Assembly (NCBI RefSeq): GCF_013868135.1
Contig: NZ_JACEMU010000016.1
Coordinates: forward strand, 434,001 to 498,000
Length of the DNA stretch: 64,000 nucleotides
Source of the DNA: Paracoccus sp. S1E-3
GTDB taxonomy: Bacteria; Pseudomonadota; Alphaproteobacteria; Rhodobacterales; Rhodobacteraceae
Direction: 5' to 3'
Shown: positions 30,735-40,882 of the stretch, in pieces
Numbering within the stretch: the stretch's first letter is position 1
Layout: every line of letters starts with the position of its first letter
The notes under the pieces: generated by a model
Database searches by the model: none
Told to the model about the DNA's origin: nothing
What the model saw: only the letters and a program-made list of their open reading frames with translations
Program-made: the position numbers and the translations under genes

Positions 30735-32236
30735 TGAACCGTCATCCCCTCGCGTTCGGTGGCCAATGCCATGATTTCCTCCTGCCCAGCGCCACCGGGC
30801 AGGATGCCGGTCAGCCGCCCCTCGCACATCACGGCGATGCGGTGCGACAGGCGCAGGATTTCCGGCAATTCGCTGGAAATCACGATGATCGCCTTGCCCT
30901 CGGCGGCCAGATCGCCCAGCAGGCGGTAGATTTCCGCCTTCGCGCCCACGTCGATGCCGCGCGTCGGTTCGTCGAAGATCAGGATGTCGCAGTCGCGCAA
31001 AAGCCATTTGGCGATGACGACCTTCTGCTGATTGCCGCCGGACAGCAGCCTCACCTCCTGCCGGTCATGCGGGGTGCGGATCTTCAGGCTGGCGATATAG
31101 TCGCGGGCGATGTCGCGCAGGCGCGGCTCATCGATGCGGCCCAGCCGGTCGGTATAGCGCTCCATGCTGGCCAGCGCGATATTGGCGCGCACATCCATGC
31201 CAAGGGCGAGGCCGTAATGCTTGCGGTCCTCGGACAGATAGCCGATTCCGGCGGCCACGGCGTCGGACGGGGTGCGAATGGTGACATGCTGGCCGTGAAC
31301 GATGATCTCGCCATGATCGGGCGGCTCGGCGCCGAAGATGGCGCGGGCGAGTTCGGTGCGCCCCGCCCCCATCAGCCCGGCAAAGCCCAAGACTTCGCCC
31401 TTTTTCAGCGCAAAGCTGATGTCCTTGAGTTCGCGGCCCCGGCTCAGGTGACGCACCTCCAGCGCGGTTTCGGCGGCGCTCAGGTCGGGAACGGTGACGG
31501 TTTCGTCGCTGAGTTCGCGCCCAACCATCATCGAGATGATGCGGCTGATCGGCGTTTCCGCCGCCTCGACCGTGCCGACATAGGCGCCATCGCGCATCAC
31601 CGTCACCCGGTCCGAGATGCGTTTGATCTCGTCCATCTTGTGGCTGATATAGATGATGCCGACGCCCTCGGCGCGCAGCTTGCGGATGATGGTGAACAGT
31701 TCCGCGATCTCGCTGTCGTTCAGCGCCGCGGTCGGCTCGTCCATGATCAGGACGCGCGAGCGATAGGACAGCGCCTTTGCGATCTCGACCATCTGCTGGC
31801 GGGCGATGGTCAGGGACGACACCGGTGCGCGCGGGTCCATAGCCACGTTCATGCCCTGAAAGATCGCGGCGGCATCTGCGTTCTGGCGGCGTTCGTCGAT
31901 GCGGCCGAAGGTCAGGCGCGGCTCGCGCCCGATCCAGATGTTCTGCGCGACATTCAGATCGGCCATCAGCGCCAGTTCCTGATGGATGATGCCGATGCCC
32001 AGATCCTGCGCCGCCTTGGGGCTGGGCAGGCTGACCTCGGCCCCGTCGATCAGAATGCGGCCGCCATCGGGCTGATAGACGCCCGACAGGCATTTCATCA
32101 GCGTCGATTTCCCGGCCCCGTTCTCGCCCATCAGCGCGTGAACCTCGCCCGCGCGCAGATCGAAACTGACCGATTTCAATGCATGAACGCCGGGGAAATG
32201 CTTGTCTATGCCTTCCATGCGGACCAGTTCAGGCAT
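30731..32236 (-). CDS. Sugar ABC transporter ATPase with two nucleotide-binding domains (RbsA family)
   Basis: 501 residues. Domain 1 has Walker [10 protein letters not shown], signature [15 protein letters not shown] and Walker [11 protein letters not shown]. Domain 2 has a degenerate Walker A (GLMGAGRTE), signature [13 protein letters not shown] and [13 protein letters not shown], the normal pattern of RbsA/MglA. It energises import of a monosaccharide. It starts inside the lactonase gene end (8-base overlap) and overlaps the permease. Confidence 0.92.
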   Translation of the reverse strand: MPELVRMEGIDKHFPGVHALKSVSFDLRAGEVHALMGENGAGKSTLMKCLSGVYQPDGGRILIDGAEVSLPSPKAAQDLGIGIIHQELALMADLNVAQNIWIGREPRLTFGRIDERRQNADAAAIFQGMNVAMDPRAPVSSLTIARQQMVEIAKALSYRSRVLIMDEPTAALNDSEIAELFTIIRKLRAEGVGIIYISHKMDEIKRISDRVTVMRDGAYVGTVEAAETPISRIISMMVGRELSDETVTVPDLSAAETALEVRHLSRGRELKDISFALKKGEVLGFAGLMGAGRTELARAIFGAEPPDHGEIIVHGQHVTIRTPSDAVAAGIGYLSEDRKHYGLALGMDVRANIALASMERYTDRLGRIDEPRLRDIARDYIASLKIRTPHDRQEVRLLSGGNQQKVVIAKWLLRDCDILIFDEPTRGIDVGAKAEIYRLLGDLAAEGKAIIVISSELPEILRLSHRIAVMCEGRLTGILPGGAGQEEIMALATEREGMTVQ

Positions 32237-33059
32237 CGCCAACCCCATAGAAAAGGGCGGCATTGCCGCCCATGATCGCCGCACGCTCGGCCTCGGTCAG
32301 CCCGGCCAGCAGCTCCGCCGTCAGGTCGCGCCACTCGGCATAGCCTGCGGCCAGCGTCACGACCGGCCAGTCGCTGCCCCAGATCAGCCGCTCCGGTCCG
32401 AACCAGTCCAGGAGATCGGCGACCACCGGGCGCAGCGCGTCCAGCGGCGCGGCCAACCCTTCCGGGGTCAATTCGGTTAGCAGGCCCGACAGCTTGCACC
32501 GCAGATGCGGAATCGCTGCCAGGGCCTGCATCCCCTGCCGCCAGTCATCGACGCCGCGAGGCTGCATTTTTGCGGCGTGGTCGATGACAAGCGGCAGATC
32601 GGGGTATTTTTGCGCGAAACGGGCCAGCATCGGCAGATGCCGCGCCGTCACCAGCGCATCGAAACGCAGATCCAGCCGGATCAATGCTGCGATCGCCTCG
32701 GGCCGCGCCCGTTCGATCAGCCAGTCGGTCTCCGCGATGTCCTGCAACATCGGGCGGACGCCCTTGAAGGCGGGATCGGCGGCGCGTTCGGCCAAGGCCT
32801 CGGGCGCAGCAGGATCAGAGAGATCGGCCCAGCCGACCACACCCGCGATGCGCGGATCGTCCTTGGCCAGGTCCAGCAGGAAATCCGTCTCGGCCAGCGT
32901 TGGCGCGGCCTGCACGACGATCAGCCGCCCCTCGCCCGGATAATCTTGCGGCAGGAAATCGCGGCGGATCGGGGCAAGCGGCCCCCCCTCACCCGCCAGC
33001 CAGCCGTAATCGCCACGGTCCAGCCGCCAGAAATGGCAATGTGCGTCGATGATATCCAA
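32229..33059 (-). CDS. Amidohydrolase-family L-fuconolactonase (probable)
   Basis: 276 residues. The TIM-barrel amidohydrolase (Amidohydro_2) signs are an N-terminal DAHCHFW, a mid-protein VIDHAAK and a C-terminal WGSDWPV. COG3618 members open sugar lactones; with the neighbouring dehydrogenase and dehydratase the likely reaction is L-fucono-lactone to L-fuconate. 2-pyrone-dicarboxylate hydrolase is the main alternative within the family, but the context speaks against it. Confidence 0.82.
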   Translation of the reverse strand: MDIIDAHCHFWRLDRGDYGWLAGEGGPLAPIRRDFLPQDYPGEGRLIVVQAAPTLAETDFLLDLAKDDPRIAGVVGWADLSDPAAPEALAERAADPAFKGVRPMLQDIAETDWLIERARPEAIAALIRLDLRFDALVTARHLPMLARFAQKYPDLPLVIDHAAKMQPRGVDDWRQGMQALAAIPHLRCKLSGLLTELTPEGLAAPLDALRPVVADLLDWFGPERLIWGSDWPVVTLAAGYAEWRDLTAELLAGLTEAERAAIMGGNAALFYGVGDA

Positions 33060-33081
33060 CGCGGCCCCTCCCCGGCTGCGA

Positions 33082-33825
33082 TCAGATAGTCACGCCGCCG
33101 TCGACCAGCACGGCCTGCCCGGTGACGAAGCGGCTTTCATCCGACAGAAGATAGACGACCAGCGGGGTGATATCCTCGACCGTGGCCAGCCGGCCCATCG
33201 GCTGGCGGGCGATGAAGTCCTTTTCCGCCTGCACCGGATCGGCGGCGGCGGCGATTCGCCCGCGCAGGCTGGGCGTGTCGACCGTGCCTGGGCACAGCGC
33301 GTTGCAGCGCAGGCCCTGCTTCACGAAATCGGCGGCGACCGCCTTGGTCAGCCCGATCACCGCCGCCTTGGTCGCCCCATAGGCGGTGCGGTTCACGAAG
33401 CCTTTGATGGAGGACGCCATCGAGGCCATGTTCAGGATCGAGGCCGTGCCGGTTTCTGCCGCGCGTTCCAGCATCCCCGGCAGGCAGGCCCGCGTCAGCC
33501 GCAGCATCGAGGTCACGTTCAGGTCCATGCTGAACGCCCAATCCGCGTCCGAAACCTCCAGAATGGTGCCGTGATGGACGAAGCCCGCGCAGTTGAACAA
33601 CCCGTCGAGCGGCCCGACGCGCCCGGCAATGCCGGTGATGGCGGCGGGATCGGTCACGTCCAGCGTGGCGGTTTCGATGCCATGCTGCGACAGCCCTTCC
33701 AGCAGCGCCGCATCGCGGTCGGTCGCGATCACCTTCGCACCCTCGGCCGCACAGGCCAGCGCGCTGGCCCGGCCGATGCCCTGCCCGGCCGCCGTGATCA
33801 GAATCATCTTGCCTTGAAGCCGCAT
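33082..33825 (-). CDS. SDR-family 2-keto-3-deoxy-L-fuconate dehydrogenase (probable)
   Basis: 247 residues, classical SDR: ITAAGQGIG, NCAG, SMASS with the AYGATKAAV Tyr-Lys pair, and CPGTVDTPSL. The Xanthomonas-type pathway enzyme that oxidises 2-keto-3-deoxy-L-fuconate to the 2,4-diketo acid is of this kind and begins RLxGK. The ATG at 33825 has a GGGGGAG ribosome site. First gene of the operon, so its promoter is in the gap before the IclR-type regulator. Confidence 0.8.
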   Translation of the reverse strand: MRLQGKMILITAAGQGIGRASALACAAEGAKVIATDRDAALLEGLSQHGIETATLDVTDPAAITGIAGRVGPLDGLFNCAGFVHHGTILEVSDADWAFSMDLNVTSMLRLTRACLPGMLERAAETGTASILNMASMASSIKGFVNRTAYGATKAAVIGLTKAVAADFVKQGLRCNALCPGTVDTPSLRGRIAAAADPVQAEKDFIARQPMGRLATVEDITPLVVYLLSDESRFVTGQAVLVDGGVTI

Positions 33826-33850
33826 CAGATCTCCCCCATCCGGTCGCAGC

Positions 33851-33894
33851 ATTTCGTATATGAATGATCTTTGCATATATGAAATGATATGCAA
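33851..33894. promoter_or_regulatory. Overlapping palindromes in the fucose operon/IclR divergent promoter
   Basis: Two inverted repeats share half-sites. ATTTCGTATATG (33851-33862) pairs with CATATATGAAAT (33874-33885) with one mismatch, and TTGCATAT (33871-33878) pairs perfectly with ATATGCAA (33887-33894). The block is strikingly AT-rich and lies 26 bases from the operon's first ATG, a suitable place for repression by the divergent IclR-type protein. Confidence 0.6.
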
Positions 33895-33956
33895 GCATAA
33901 ACTTGCGCGCGAACCCGTGCGGCGGGTAGATTGCCCAGTCACTGGCGGAGGGAAGG

Positions 33957-34751
33957 ATGGATCAGCAGAGCAGGAACACAATCACCGACATGGCCTCGGC
34001 AGAGGAGCGTTACCGCGCCCCGGCGCTCGACAAAGGCCTTGATATTCTTGAGGTTCTGTCCACGCAGGCGCGCGGGTTGACGCGGACCGAGATCGTCAAG
34101 GAACTGGGTCTCAACGCCTCGCAGATCTACCGGATGCTGGAGCGGCTGGTGGCGCGCGGCTATGTCTGCCGGTTGGACGGCGGCGACCGCTATGCGCTGA
34201 CCATGAAGCTGTTCCTGCTCGGGAACGGCCACCCGCCGCTGCGCCGGCTGATCGCGCAGGCGCAGCCGATGATGGACGATTTCGCCGGTGAACTGCGGCA
34301 ATCCTGCCATCTGGTCGTGCCGGAACAGGGTCACGGCATCATCGTGGCGCAGGCCAGCCCGGTCGATCACTGGGAATTCCGCGCCCGCGTCGGCGCGCAG
34401 CTGGACCTGTTCACCACCGGCTCTGGCCTGACGCTGCTGGCCTTCCAGCATCCCGACCGCGTGCAGGAAACGCTTGGCCTCTGGGGCGTGTCCGGCGCGG
34501 CCCAGCAACTTGAGGGCGCCGCCCCCCATTTGGCCGAAGTCCGCGCGCGCGGCTATCGCATCGGCCCGTCGCGTCAGGCCGTCGGCGTCACCGACCTGAG
34601 CGCCCCGGTCTTCGGCCCCGCGGGCGAAGCCGTCGCAACGATCACCTGCGCCTATATCGAACATCCCGGCGACACCCATGCCGTCCAGCGCGAGACGACG
34701 CTGACACGCCTGCTGACGCTGGCGGCCGATCTGGCGCTGAATATCGGCTGA
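33957..34751 (+). CDS. IclR-family transcriptional regulator of the sugar operon
   Basis: 264 residues. The N-terminal winged helix (LDILEVLSTQARGLTRTEIVKELGLNASQIYRMLERL) and C-terminal IclR effector domain (CHLVVPEQGHGIIVAQ, TGSGLTLLAF) are typical. It is divergent from the fucose operon and is likely to respond to a pathway acid or sugar. The start has GGAGGGAAGG upstream. A second in-frame ATG about 11 codons in is possible. Confidence 0.85.
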   Translation: MDQQSRNTITDMASAEERYRAPALDKGLDILEVLSTQARGLTRTEIVKELGLNASQIYRMLERLVARGYVCRLDGGDRYALTMKLFLLGNGHPPLRRLIAQAQPMMDDFAGELRQSCHLVVPEQGHGIIVAQASPVDHWEFRARVGAQLDLFTTGSGLTLLAFQHPDRVQETLGLWGVSGAAQQLEGAAPHLAEVRARGYRIGPSRQAVGVTDLSAPVFGPAGEAVATITCAYIEHPGDTHAVQRETTLTRLLTLAADLALNIG

Positions 34752-34891
34752 TCCGCCGCGAACCCGGTCGCGAAGCGTTCCCACGCTCCATTCTGCCACC
34801 TGCGCTTCGATGTCTGATCCCAGCCGGTGGGAAGATGATCCTCCCCCGTTGACGTGGTCCGCCATTATTATGAGGAAACGGAGGATCAAGC

Positions 34892-35243
34892 ATGGCAAAC
34901 AAGCGACCGAAGCCGGAAGAGGTCGTCTCGAAGTTACGGCAAGTCGAGGTTCTGATGGGGCAAGGCATGTCCCCTCCGGACGCGATCAGTAAGATCGGCA
35001 TTGTCGAGCACTCCTATTACCGCTGGCGCAAGCAATATGACGGGATGGGTGTGGATCAGTTGAAGGAACTGACGCGCCTGCAGCAGGAGAATGAGCGGCT
35101 TCAACGTGCGGTATCGGACCTGACGCTGGACAAGCCGATCCTGACGGAGGCGGCAAAGGGAAACTTCTGAGCCCCGCTCGCCGCCGGGCCTGCATCGATC
35201 ACGTTTGCAGTGAGTTGGGCGTTTCCCGCCTGCGTCAATGAGG
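34892..35243 (+). mobile_element. IS3-family insertion sequence remnant (orfA plus start of orfB)
   Basis: 34892-35170 encodes a 92-residue IS3-type OrfA (VVSKLRQVEVLMGQGM..., SYYRWRKQYDGMGVDQLKEL, a leucine-zipper-like RLQQENERLQRAVSDL, then LTEAAKGNF). OrfB begins in another frame right after (SPARRRACIDHVCSELGVSR) but hits a stop near 35240, and no DDE domain follows. I could not find matching terminal inverted repeats, so the element is truncated and immobile by itself. It lies between the sugar operon regulator and the efflux pump genes. Confidence 0.8.
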
Positions 35244-35395
35244 CTACTGGATGCAACACATCGGCACTGGGTTCGCGCCGCATGCAGACAGAAGCGCCAG
35301 CAGAACCGGAACGAACAGACATCCAAGGCGGCTTCGGTGGTTCCCGGTCCTGCCGCCCCCGAGGGTGACTGCCGCCAAAGCCGGTATAAGGTCGT

Positions 35396-38300
35396 TTATT
35401 GGGCATCGGTCTGGCTTTCCGTGGTATGAACAGTCTTTGTCCGGCGCGAAAACAACCCCAGCACCCATGCTTTGATGCTGTCCCAATATTCGCGGCCCAG
35501 CAGGGCGATCACGATCAGGGTCAGCCCTTCCCCCAGGACGATCATGCCGGGAATGATGGCCGCCTTGTAAGGGACGTCCAGGAAAGGAACGATCGGGAAG
35601 GCGATCCAGTACAGCACGACCACGCCCAGCAGCGTCAGGCCCAGTTTCTTGCGCCATGACGCGGGCGGCGGCCGCCCCACATCAGGGCCGAGGGCATCAT
35701 GCTGGACCTGCGCAACGGCGTCCGGCTGCGGGGCGGGCGCCGCCTCGGTCTTTGCGCCATGGCCGTGATCTTCGGGGGCCTTGGGCAACCACGGCTGGAT
35801 GAAGCGCGTGAAGCTGTCGATATAGGACAGGATCACCGGCACCACGACCAGCGTGAGCACGGTGGAACTGATCAGGCCGCCAATCACCGCATGGGCCATC
35901 GGCGCGCGTTGCGCACCGCCGCCGGTCGTGGCGAGGGCCAAGGGGATCATGCCCACGATCATCGCCAGCGTCGTCATGATGATCGGCCGGAACCGCACGA
36001 CGCCGGCACTGATCAGCGCCTCGGTCAAAGGCAGGCCGCGCTTGCGTTCCTGATTGGCGAAGTCGACCAGCAGGATGCCGTTCTTGGTCACCAGACCCAT
36101 CAGCATGATGAACCCGATCATTGAAAACATGTTCAGCGTGCTACCCGCCACCATAAGCCCCAGAATGACGCCGATCAGCGACAGCGGCATGGCGGCCATG
36201 ATCGCGATGGGTTGGAGGAAACTGGCGAATTGCGAGGCGAGGACCATATAGATCAGCACCACCGCCAGGATCAGCGCGGTGATCATCTCGGCCCCCGTTT
36301 CTTCCAGATCCTTGGCCGATCCGCCGATGTCGACGCGCACGCCAGCGGGCAGATCGGTCTTGGCGATCAGGGCGGTAATGTCCGCCGTCACATCGCCCAA
36401 GGCCCGCCCCTGCACATCGGCCGAGATCAGCACCTCGCGGCTGCGGTTCAGGCGCCGGATCTCGGACGCGGTGGTCGAGGGCACGAAATCCGCCACCTGA
36501 TCCAGCCGCACCATGACCGGCGCGCCCTTGTCATCGGTCTTGCCGGTGCTGATTGTCAAATCACGCAGGGTGTCGATATCGACACGCGCCGCCAGCGGCA
36601 GGCGCAGGATCACGTCATAGGTCTCGCCGGTGCGGTCGGTCCATTTGGTGACCTTTTCGCCGCCCACCAATGTGTTCAGCACCGTGCCCATCCGCAGCAC
36701 GTCGATGCCCAGATCGCTTGCCGCATCGCGCTTCATCCGCAGCGAGATGATGCCCGTCGGCGCTTCGGAGGAGCTGCGCAGATCGACCACGCTGGGGATC
36801 TCGTCGATGCCTTTCAGCAGCTTCGCGGCTGCGGCCTCGATGGCCTGCTGATCCTCGCCCAACACGCTCAACTGGATGCGGCTTTGACCGCCCTCCAGCC
36901 CGCCGGGCAGGATATAGGCGCGCAAGCCCGCGATCCGCGCCAGCCGGTCGCGGATGGGATCACCCAGATCGACCGGGGTGCGATCCCGATCCTCGGCCGC
37001 GACCAGCTCGACGATGACATTGGCCTTGTTCTTGCCCAGGGCGTTGCCGGTATTGATGGTGGTATAGACCGACCGCACCTCGGGGAATTCGATCAGCGCG
37101 GCCTCGACCTGTTCCAGCTTGGCGGTGGTGTAATCCAGCGAGGAGCCGACCGGCGTTTCCACCGTCAGGTTGATGCGGCCCTCATCGGCGGCCGAGACGA
37201 ACTCCGCCCCGACCATCGGCACCATGGCAATGCTGCCTACAAAGGTCAGCACCGTCGCCATCAGCGTGATGAGGCGGTGCCGCAGCACCCATGCGATGAC
37301 ATGCTTATAGGCATGAGCCATGCGTTCGAACAGCGCATCGAAGCGGGCGACCAGACGGCCAATGAAGCCGCGCTTCACATCGGGCTGGGAATCCGGGTCA
37401 TACCAGACGCTGGACAGCATCGGGTCCAGCGTGAAGCTGACGAACAGCGAAATGATGACCGCCGCCGAGACGGTCATGCCGAACTGAAAGAAGAACTGCC
37501 CGACCAGCCCGCTCATCAGCGCCACGGGCATGAAGACGGCGACGATGGTGGCGGTCGTGGCCAGCACGGCAAGGCCGATTTCGTTGGTGCCGTCGACAGC
37601 GGCGTCTTCGTGTGACTTGCCCATGTGCAGGTGGCGGGTGATGTTTTCGCGCACGACGATGGCGTCGTCGATCAGGATGCCGATGGACAGGGTCAGCGCC
37701 ATCAGGCTCATCATGTTCAGGGTAATGCCCAGCAGGCTGATGACGGCGATGGTGCCGATGATCGCGATGGGCAGGGTCAGCGCGGTGATGACCGTGCTGC
37801 GCCATGAATTCAGGAACAGAAAGACGATGATGATTGCCAGCGCCGCCCCTTCGATCAGCGTATTGCGCACCTCGTGGACGGATTCGTTGACCGGGATCGA
37901 GCCGTCGGTGACGATTTCCACCGCGATGCCCAGGCGCTGAAATTCGGGCCCCATGCTGTCCAGCCGGGCCTTGACGGCATCTGTCACCTCGACCGTGTTG
38001 GCGTCCTGAATCTTGGTGATGTCGATTGCCAGCGCAGTATCGCCGTTATAGATCGCGCGGGTGTCGGGATCGGCCGCGCCATCGGTCACGCTGGCCACGT
38101 CGCGCAGATAGATCGGCGCGCCACCGCGCCGAGCGACGACCATGTCCAGCAGATCGTCGGGCTGGTCGATCCGGCCCTGCACCTGAATCAGGCTTTCGCT
38201 GAGATCGTCGATAACTGAACCCGCCGGCAGGTTCTGGTTGCCCGATTTCAGCGCCTCGACCACCTCATTGGCGCCGACATCAAGGGCGCGCAGGCTGGCT

Positions 38301-38869
38301 TCGTTGATGCGGATGTCGATCTGGCGGCTTTGCCCGCCGATCAGCTGCGCCCGGCCCACGCCCGACACGGTGTTCAGCGATTTGACGATGCGCTGTTCGG
38401 CAATCGTTGTCAGTTCGGCCAGCGACAGGGTCGTGGTGCTGAGCGCGACCGACAGCACCGGCGTATCGTTGGGGTTGAAGCGCTGGATGACAGGCTTCTT
38501 GACCGCTTCGGGAAACTCGCCTTCCAAGGGCGACACCCGGTCACGCACGTCCTGCGCCGCCGACAAGCCGTCGACATCCAGTTTGAACTGCGCCGTCACG
38601 ACCGACTGCCCCTCGTAAGAGGTCGAGCTGACCTTATCCAGACCGCTGATCGAATTCAGCGCCTCTTCGATCGGACGCGAGATTTCGGTCTCGACCGTAT
38701 CGGGGGTGGCGCCGGGATAAACGGTGGTGACGGTGACGACCGGGAATTCGAATTTCGGATACAGGTCCACATTGATCCGGGTCAGGCTGACAAGGCCAAA
38801 GACCAGCAGAGCCACCATCATCATGGTGGTCAGAACCGGCTGACTGACGGCAAGCTTCGTCAGGAACAT
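35396..38869 (-). CDS. RND efflux permease (HAE1/AcrB family) with C-terminal suffix domain
   Basis: 1157 residues. It starts FLTKLAVSQPVLTTMMMVALLVFG (TM1), has the TM4 proton-relay segment SIGILIDDAIVVRENI and ends the core with TM11-12 (IMTTLAMIVGMIPLAL). Unlike ordinary ~1030-residue pumps it has a Pro/Ala-rich linker (~1025-1070) and two extra hydrophobic segments (LGLTLLGVVVLYWIAFPIV, IPGMIVLGEGLTLIVIALLG), which I take to be the RND 'suffix' domain. It exports hydrophobic compounds or detergents using proton motive force. It starts 3 bases after the adaptor gene. Confidence 0.92.
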   Translation of the reverse strand: MFLTKLAVSQPVLTTMMMVALLVFGLVSLTRINVDLYPKFEFPVVTVTTVYPGATPDTVETEISRPIEEALNSISGLDKVSSTSYEGQSVVTAQFKLDVDGLSAAQDVRDRVSPLEGEFPEAVKKPVIQRFNPNDTPVLSVALSTTTLSLAELTTIAEQRIVKSLNTVSGVGRAQLIGGQSRQIDIRINEASLRALDVGANEVVEALKSGNQNLPAGSVIDDLSESLIQVQGRIDQPDDLLDMVVARRGGAPIYLRDVASVTDGAADPDTRAIYNGDTALAIDITKIQDANTVEVTDAVKARLDSMGPEFQRLGIAVEIVTDGSIPVNESVHEVRNTLIEGAALAIIIVFLFLNSWRSTVITALTLPIAIIGTIAVISLLGITLNMMSLMALTLSIGILIDDAIVVRENITRHLHMGKSHEDAAVDGTNEIGLAVLATTATIVAVFMPVALMSGLVGQFFFQFGMTVSAAVIISLFVSFTLDPMLSSVWYDPDSQPDVKRGFIGRLVARFDALFERMAHAYKHVIAWVLRHRLITLMATVLTFVGSIAMVPMVGAEFVSAADEGRINLTVETPVGSSLDYTTAKLEQVEAALIEFPEVRSVYTTINTGNALGKNKANVIVELVAAEDRDRTPVDLGDPIRDRLARIAGLRAYILPGGLEGGQSRIQLSVLGEDQQAIEAAAAKLLKGIDEIPSVVDLRSSSEAPTGIISLRMKRDAASDLGIDVLRMGTVLNTLVGGEKVTKWTDRTGETYDVILRLPLAARVDIDTLRDLTISTGKTDDKGAPVMVRLDQVADFVPSTTASEIRRLNRSREVLISADVQGRALGDVTADITALIAKTDLPAGVRVDIGGSAKDLEETGAEMITALILAVVLIYMVLASQFASFLQPIAIMAAMPLSLIGVILGLMVAGSTLNMFSMIGFIMLMGLVTKNGILLVDFANQERKRGLPLTEALISAGVVRFRPIIMTTLAMIVGMIPLALATTGGGAQRAPMAHAVIGGLISSTVLTLVVVPVILSYIDSFTRFIQPWLPKAPEDHGHGAKTEAAPAPQPDAVAQVQHDALGPDVGRPPPASWRKKLGLTLLGVVVLYWIAFPIVPFLDVPYKAAIIPGMIVLGEGLTLIVIALLGREYWDSIKAWVLGLFSRRTKTVHTTESQTDAQ

Positions 38870-38872
38870 GGG

Positions 38873-40006
38873 TCAGCCCCCCAGCTTCGGGGCCGACACC
38901 TGCGCGCCCTCGACCAGCCCGGCGATAGGCGCGCGCAACACACTGTCGCCGCCCGACAAGCCTTCGGTCACCTCGATTTCGCGCCCCCAGCTATCGCCGA
39001 TGGCAATGTCGCGGCGCTGCAGGCGGCCATCCGTCACAATCAGCACATAGGGTTGATCGCTGTCGCGCCGCTGCGCGCTGTCGGGAATTGCGATGGCATC
39101 GGGCTTTTCACGCACCGTGATGGTGCCCGAGGCGAACATGCCGCCAAACAACCGCGCATCGGTCGGGTCAAGGCGCAGAAAGACCGGCACGAAACGCGTG
39201 CCTTCATTCGCCGCCGGGCTGATCAGCTGGACCTCGGCGGTCAGGCTGCGGCCGGGCAGGCCGTCAATGGTCAATTCCGCCTTCTGGCCCACCGCAAGGC
39301 GGGTCACGTCGCGGGTGGCGACCAGCACTTCAGCCTCGAAGGCGGTGCTGTCGACGATGGTCATCAGATCGCTGCCATTCGCGACAGTCTCGCCGATCTC
39401 AACGCTGCGGGTGGCGACGGTGCCAGCCATCGGCGCCCTGACCTCGGCATGGGTCAGCGCATTGCGGGCGGTTTCGACCTGCGCCTCAGCGGCGGTGACA
39501 TCGGCCTGGGCAGAGGCGGCTTCGTTTTCCGCGTTTTCCAACGCCGACAGCGAGGCCACACGCCGATCGCGCAGGGCGCGCGACTTGGACAGGTTCTGTT
39601 CGGCCTGCAGGTTGCGGGCTTCCGTAGCGCTCAGCTGGGCTTCGGCCTTGCGCAGCTCGGCCGCCAGATCCTCACGGTCAAAACGCAGCAGGACATCGCC
39701 CTGCTGAACGGCCTGACCGGGGCGCACCAGCACCGCGGTCACGCTGCCGGAAACACGCGCCTTGACCACTGCCCTGTCGACTTCGCGCAGCTCGCCGCTG
39801 ACATTCACCAGATCGCGCAGAGTTTTCGGCGCGACGGTGAACAGATCCACGGCGGCCAGTTCGCGCGCCGCCGGTGCAGCAGGTTGCGCCGCAACCGAGG
39901 CCGGCTCGATGGCAACCTCATCCTGGTCGCCATACAGCACGACGCCCGCCAGAACGGCACCGCCAAGCAACAGCGCGGCTGCGATTTTCATACCCCTAGA
40001 GGCCAT
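38873..40006 (-). CDS. RND efflux periplasmic adaptor subunit (membrane fusion protein)
   Basis: 377 residues. An N-terminal signal anchor (KIAAALLLGGAVLAGVVL) is followed by the lipoyl half-motifs VSGSVTAVLVRPGQAVQQGDVLLRFD and VRAPMAGTVATRSVEIGETV around an alpha-hairpin coiled coil (~110-190), then a beta-barrel. It links the inner-membrane pump to an outer-membrane channel, which is not encoded nearby. ATG at 40006 with AGGAC upstream is chosen; an ATG five codons later is possible. Confidence 0.88.
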   Translation of the reverse strand: MASRGMKIAAALLLGGAVLAGVVLYGDQDEVAIEPASVAAQPAAPAARELAAVDLFTVAPKTLRDLVNVSGELREVDRAVVKARVSGSVTAVLVRPGQAVQQGDVLLRFDREDLAAELRKAEAQLSATEARNLQAEQNLSKSRALRDRRVASLSALENAENEAASAQADVTAAEAQVETARNALTHAEVRAPMAGTVATRSVEIGETVANGSDLMTIVDSTAFEAEVLVATRDVTRLAVGQKAELTIDGLPGRSLTAEVQLISPAANEGTRFVPVFLRLDPTDARLFGGMFASGTITVREKPDAIAIPDSAQRRDSDQPYVLIVTDGRLQRRDIAIGDSWGREIEVTEGLSGGDSVLRAPIAGLVEGAQVSAPKLGG

Positions 40007-40183
40007 TTTCGATGTCCTTGTTCTGAGAGATGCCCACACTGATGCGCCCCGTCATGCCGGGCGCGAGGCTCTTGCGAAGCCGCGGATCACAGGCCAAACA
40101 GGGCCGGTCCCGTCGGCACGCCGGCGGAGGGAAAAGCAGGGCATGGTGTTGTTCGTTCTCGCGGTTACAGGCGGTGCGATATT

Positions 40184-40201
40184 GTTCAATTCAAATTGAA
40201 C
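40184..40201. promoter_or_regulatory. Perfect palindrome between efflux operon and GbsR-type regulator
   Basis: GTTCAATT (40184-40191), spacer CA, AATTGAAC (40194-40201): an 18-base inverted repeat with no mismatch, of the size bound by a MarR/GbsR dimer, in the divergent promoter of the pump and the regulator. Confidence 0.65.
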
Positions 40202-40255
40202 GATTAGATAGGGCCTGTCAATGCCCGCCACAACCCCCTTCGAAGGAGATATGAC

Positions 40256-40711
40256 ATGGACAGCCGCCACCAGTTCCTGATTTTGATGGAACAGTTGGCC
40301 CCTCTGTCGGGACTGACCCCCATCGCCGCCCGGATTCTTGGCGTGCTGATTTTCGATGGCCGCGAGATGTCGTTTTCAGAGCTGGCGCAGGACCTTCAGG
40401 TCAGCCGTGGTTCGATCAGCACCAACACGCGGATGCTGGCCGACTGGCACGTCATCGAGCGGGTCCGAAAGCCCGGCGAACGTCAGGACCATTTCCGCGT
40501 CGCCCCCGAAGTCTTCCCTCAACTTCTTTCTGAATGGGCACGCAGCGCGACTGAGGCCGCCAACGCCATGCGCGGCATCAGCACGAGCATGCCGGATACG
40601 GAAGCCGCACCGCGAGATCGTATCGAAAGCTTCGCCGACCTTTACGAGAGTATGGCGGATGCTATGGCGGCGTCGGCAACAAGCATGATGGGGCAAGACC
40701 GAGAGGAATGA
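40256..40711 (+). CDS. GbsR/MarR-family transcriptional regulator
   Basis: 151 residues. The GbsR-like helix-turn-helix is visible (LTPIAARILGVLIFDGREMSFSELAQDLQVSRGSISTNTRML, then a WHVIERVRKPGERQDHF wing), with a helical dimerisation tail. Divergent from the RND pump with a palindrome in between, so it most likely represses the pump until a ligand binds. A GAAGGAG ribosome site precedes the ATG. Confidence 0.85.
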   Translation: MDSRHQFLILMEQLAPLSGLTPIAARILGVLIFDGREMSFSELAQDLQVSRGSISTNTRMLADWHVIERVRKPGERQDHFRVAPEVFPQLLSEWARSATEAANAMRGISTSMPDTEAAPRDRIESFADLYESMADAMAASATSMMGQDREE

Positions 40712-40882
40712 TGCTTCACGGCATGGCTCCGCAGGCGGTTAATCAGGGAGCCAGCGCCCATCCTGGACCGCCCGCCCTCAGGGCGAAAAGCCCGACGAAG
40801 CACTACTCTCGCTCCTCAGGACCCGTGAGACCGAGGTCGAGAGCTTCCGCGCGGAACTGACCCGGCTTGCCGAGCCATCGGA

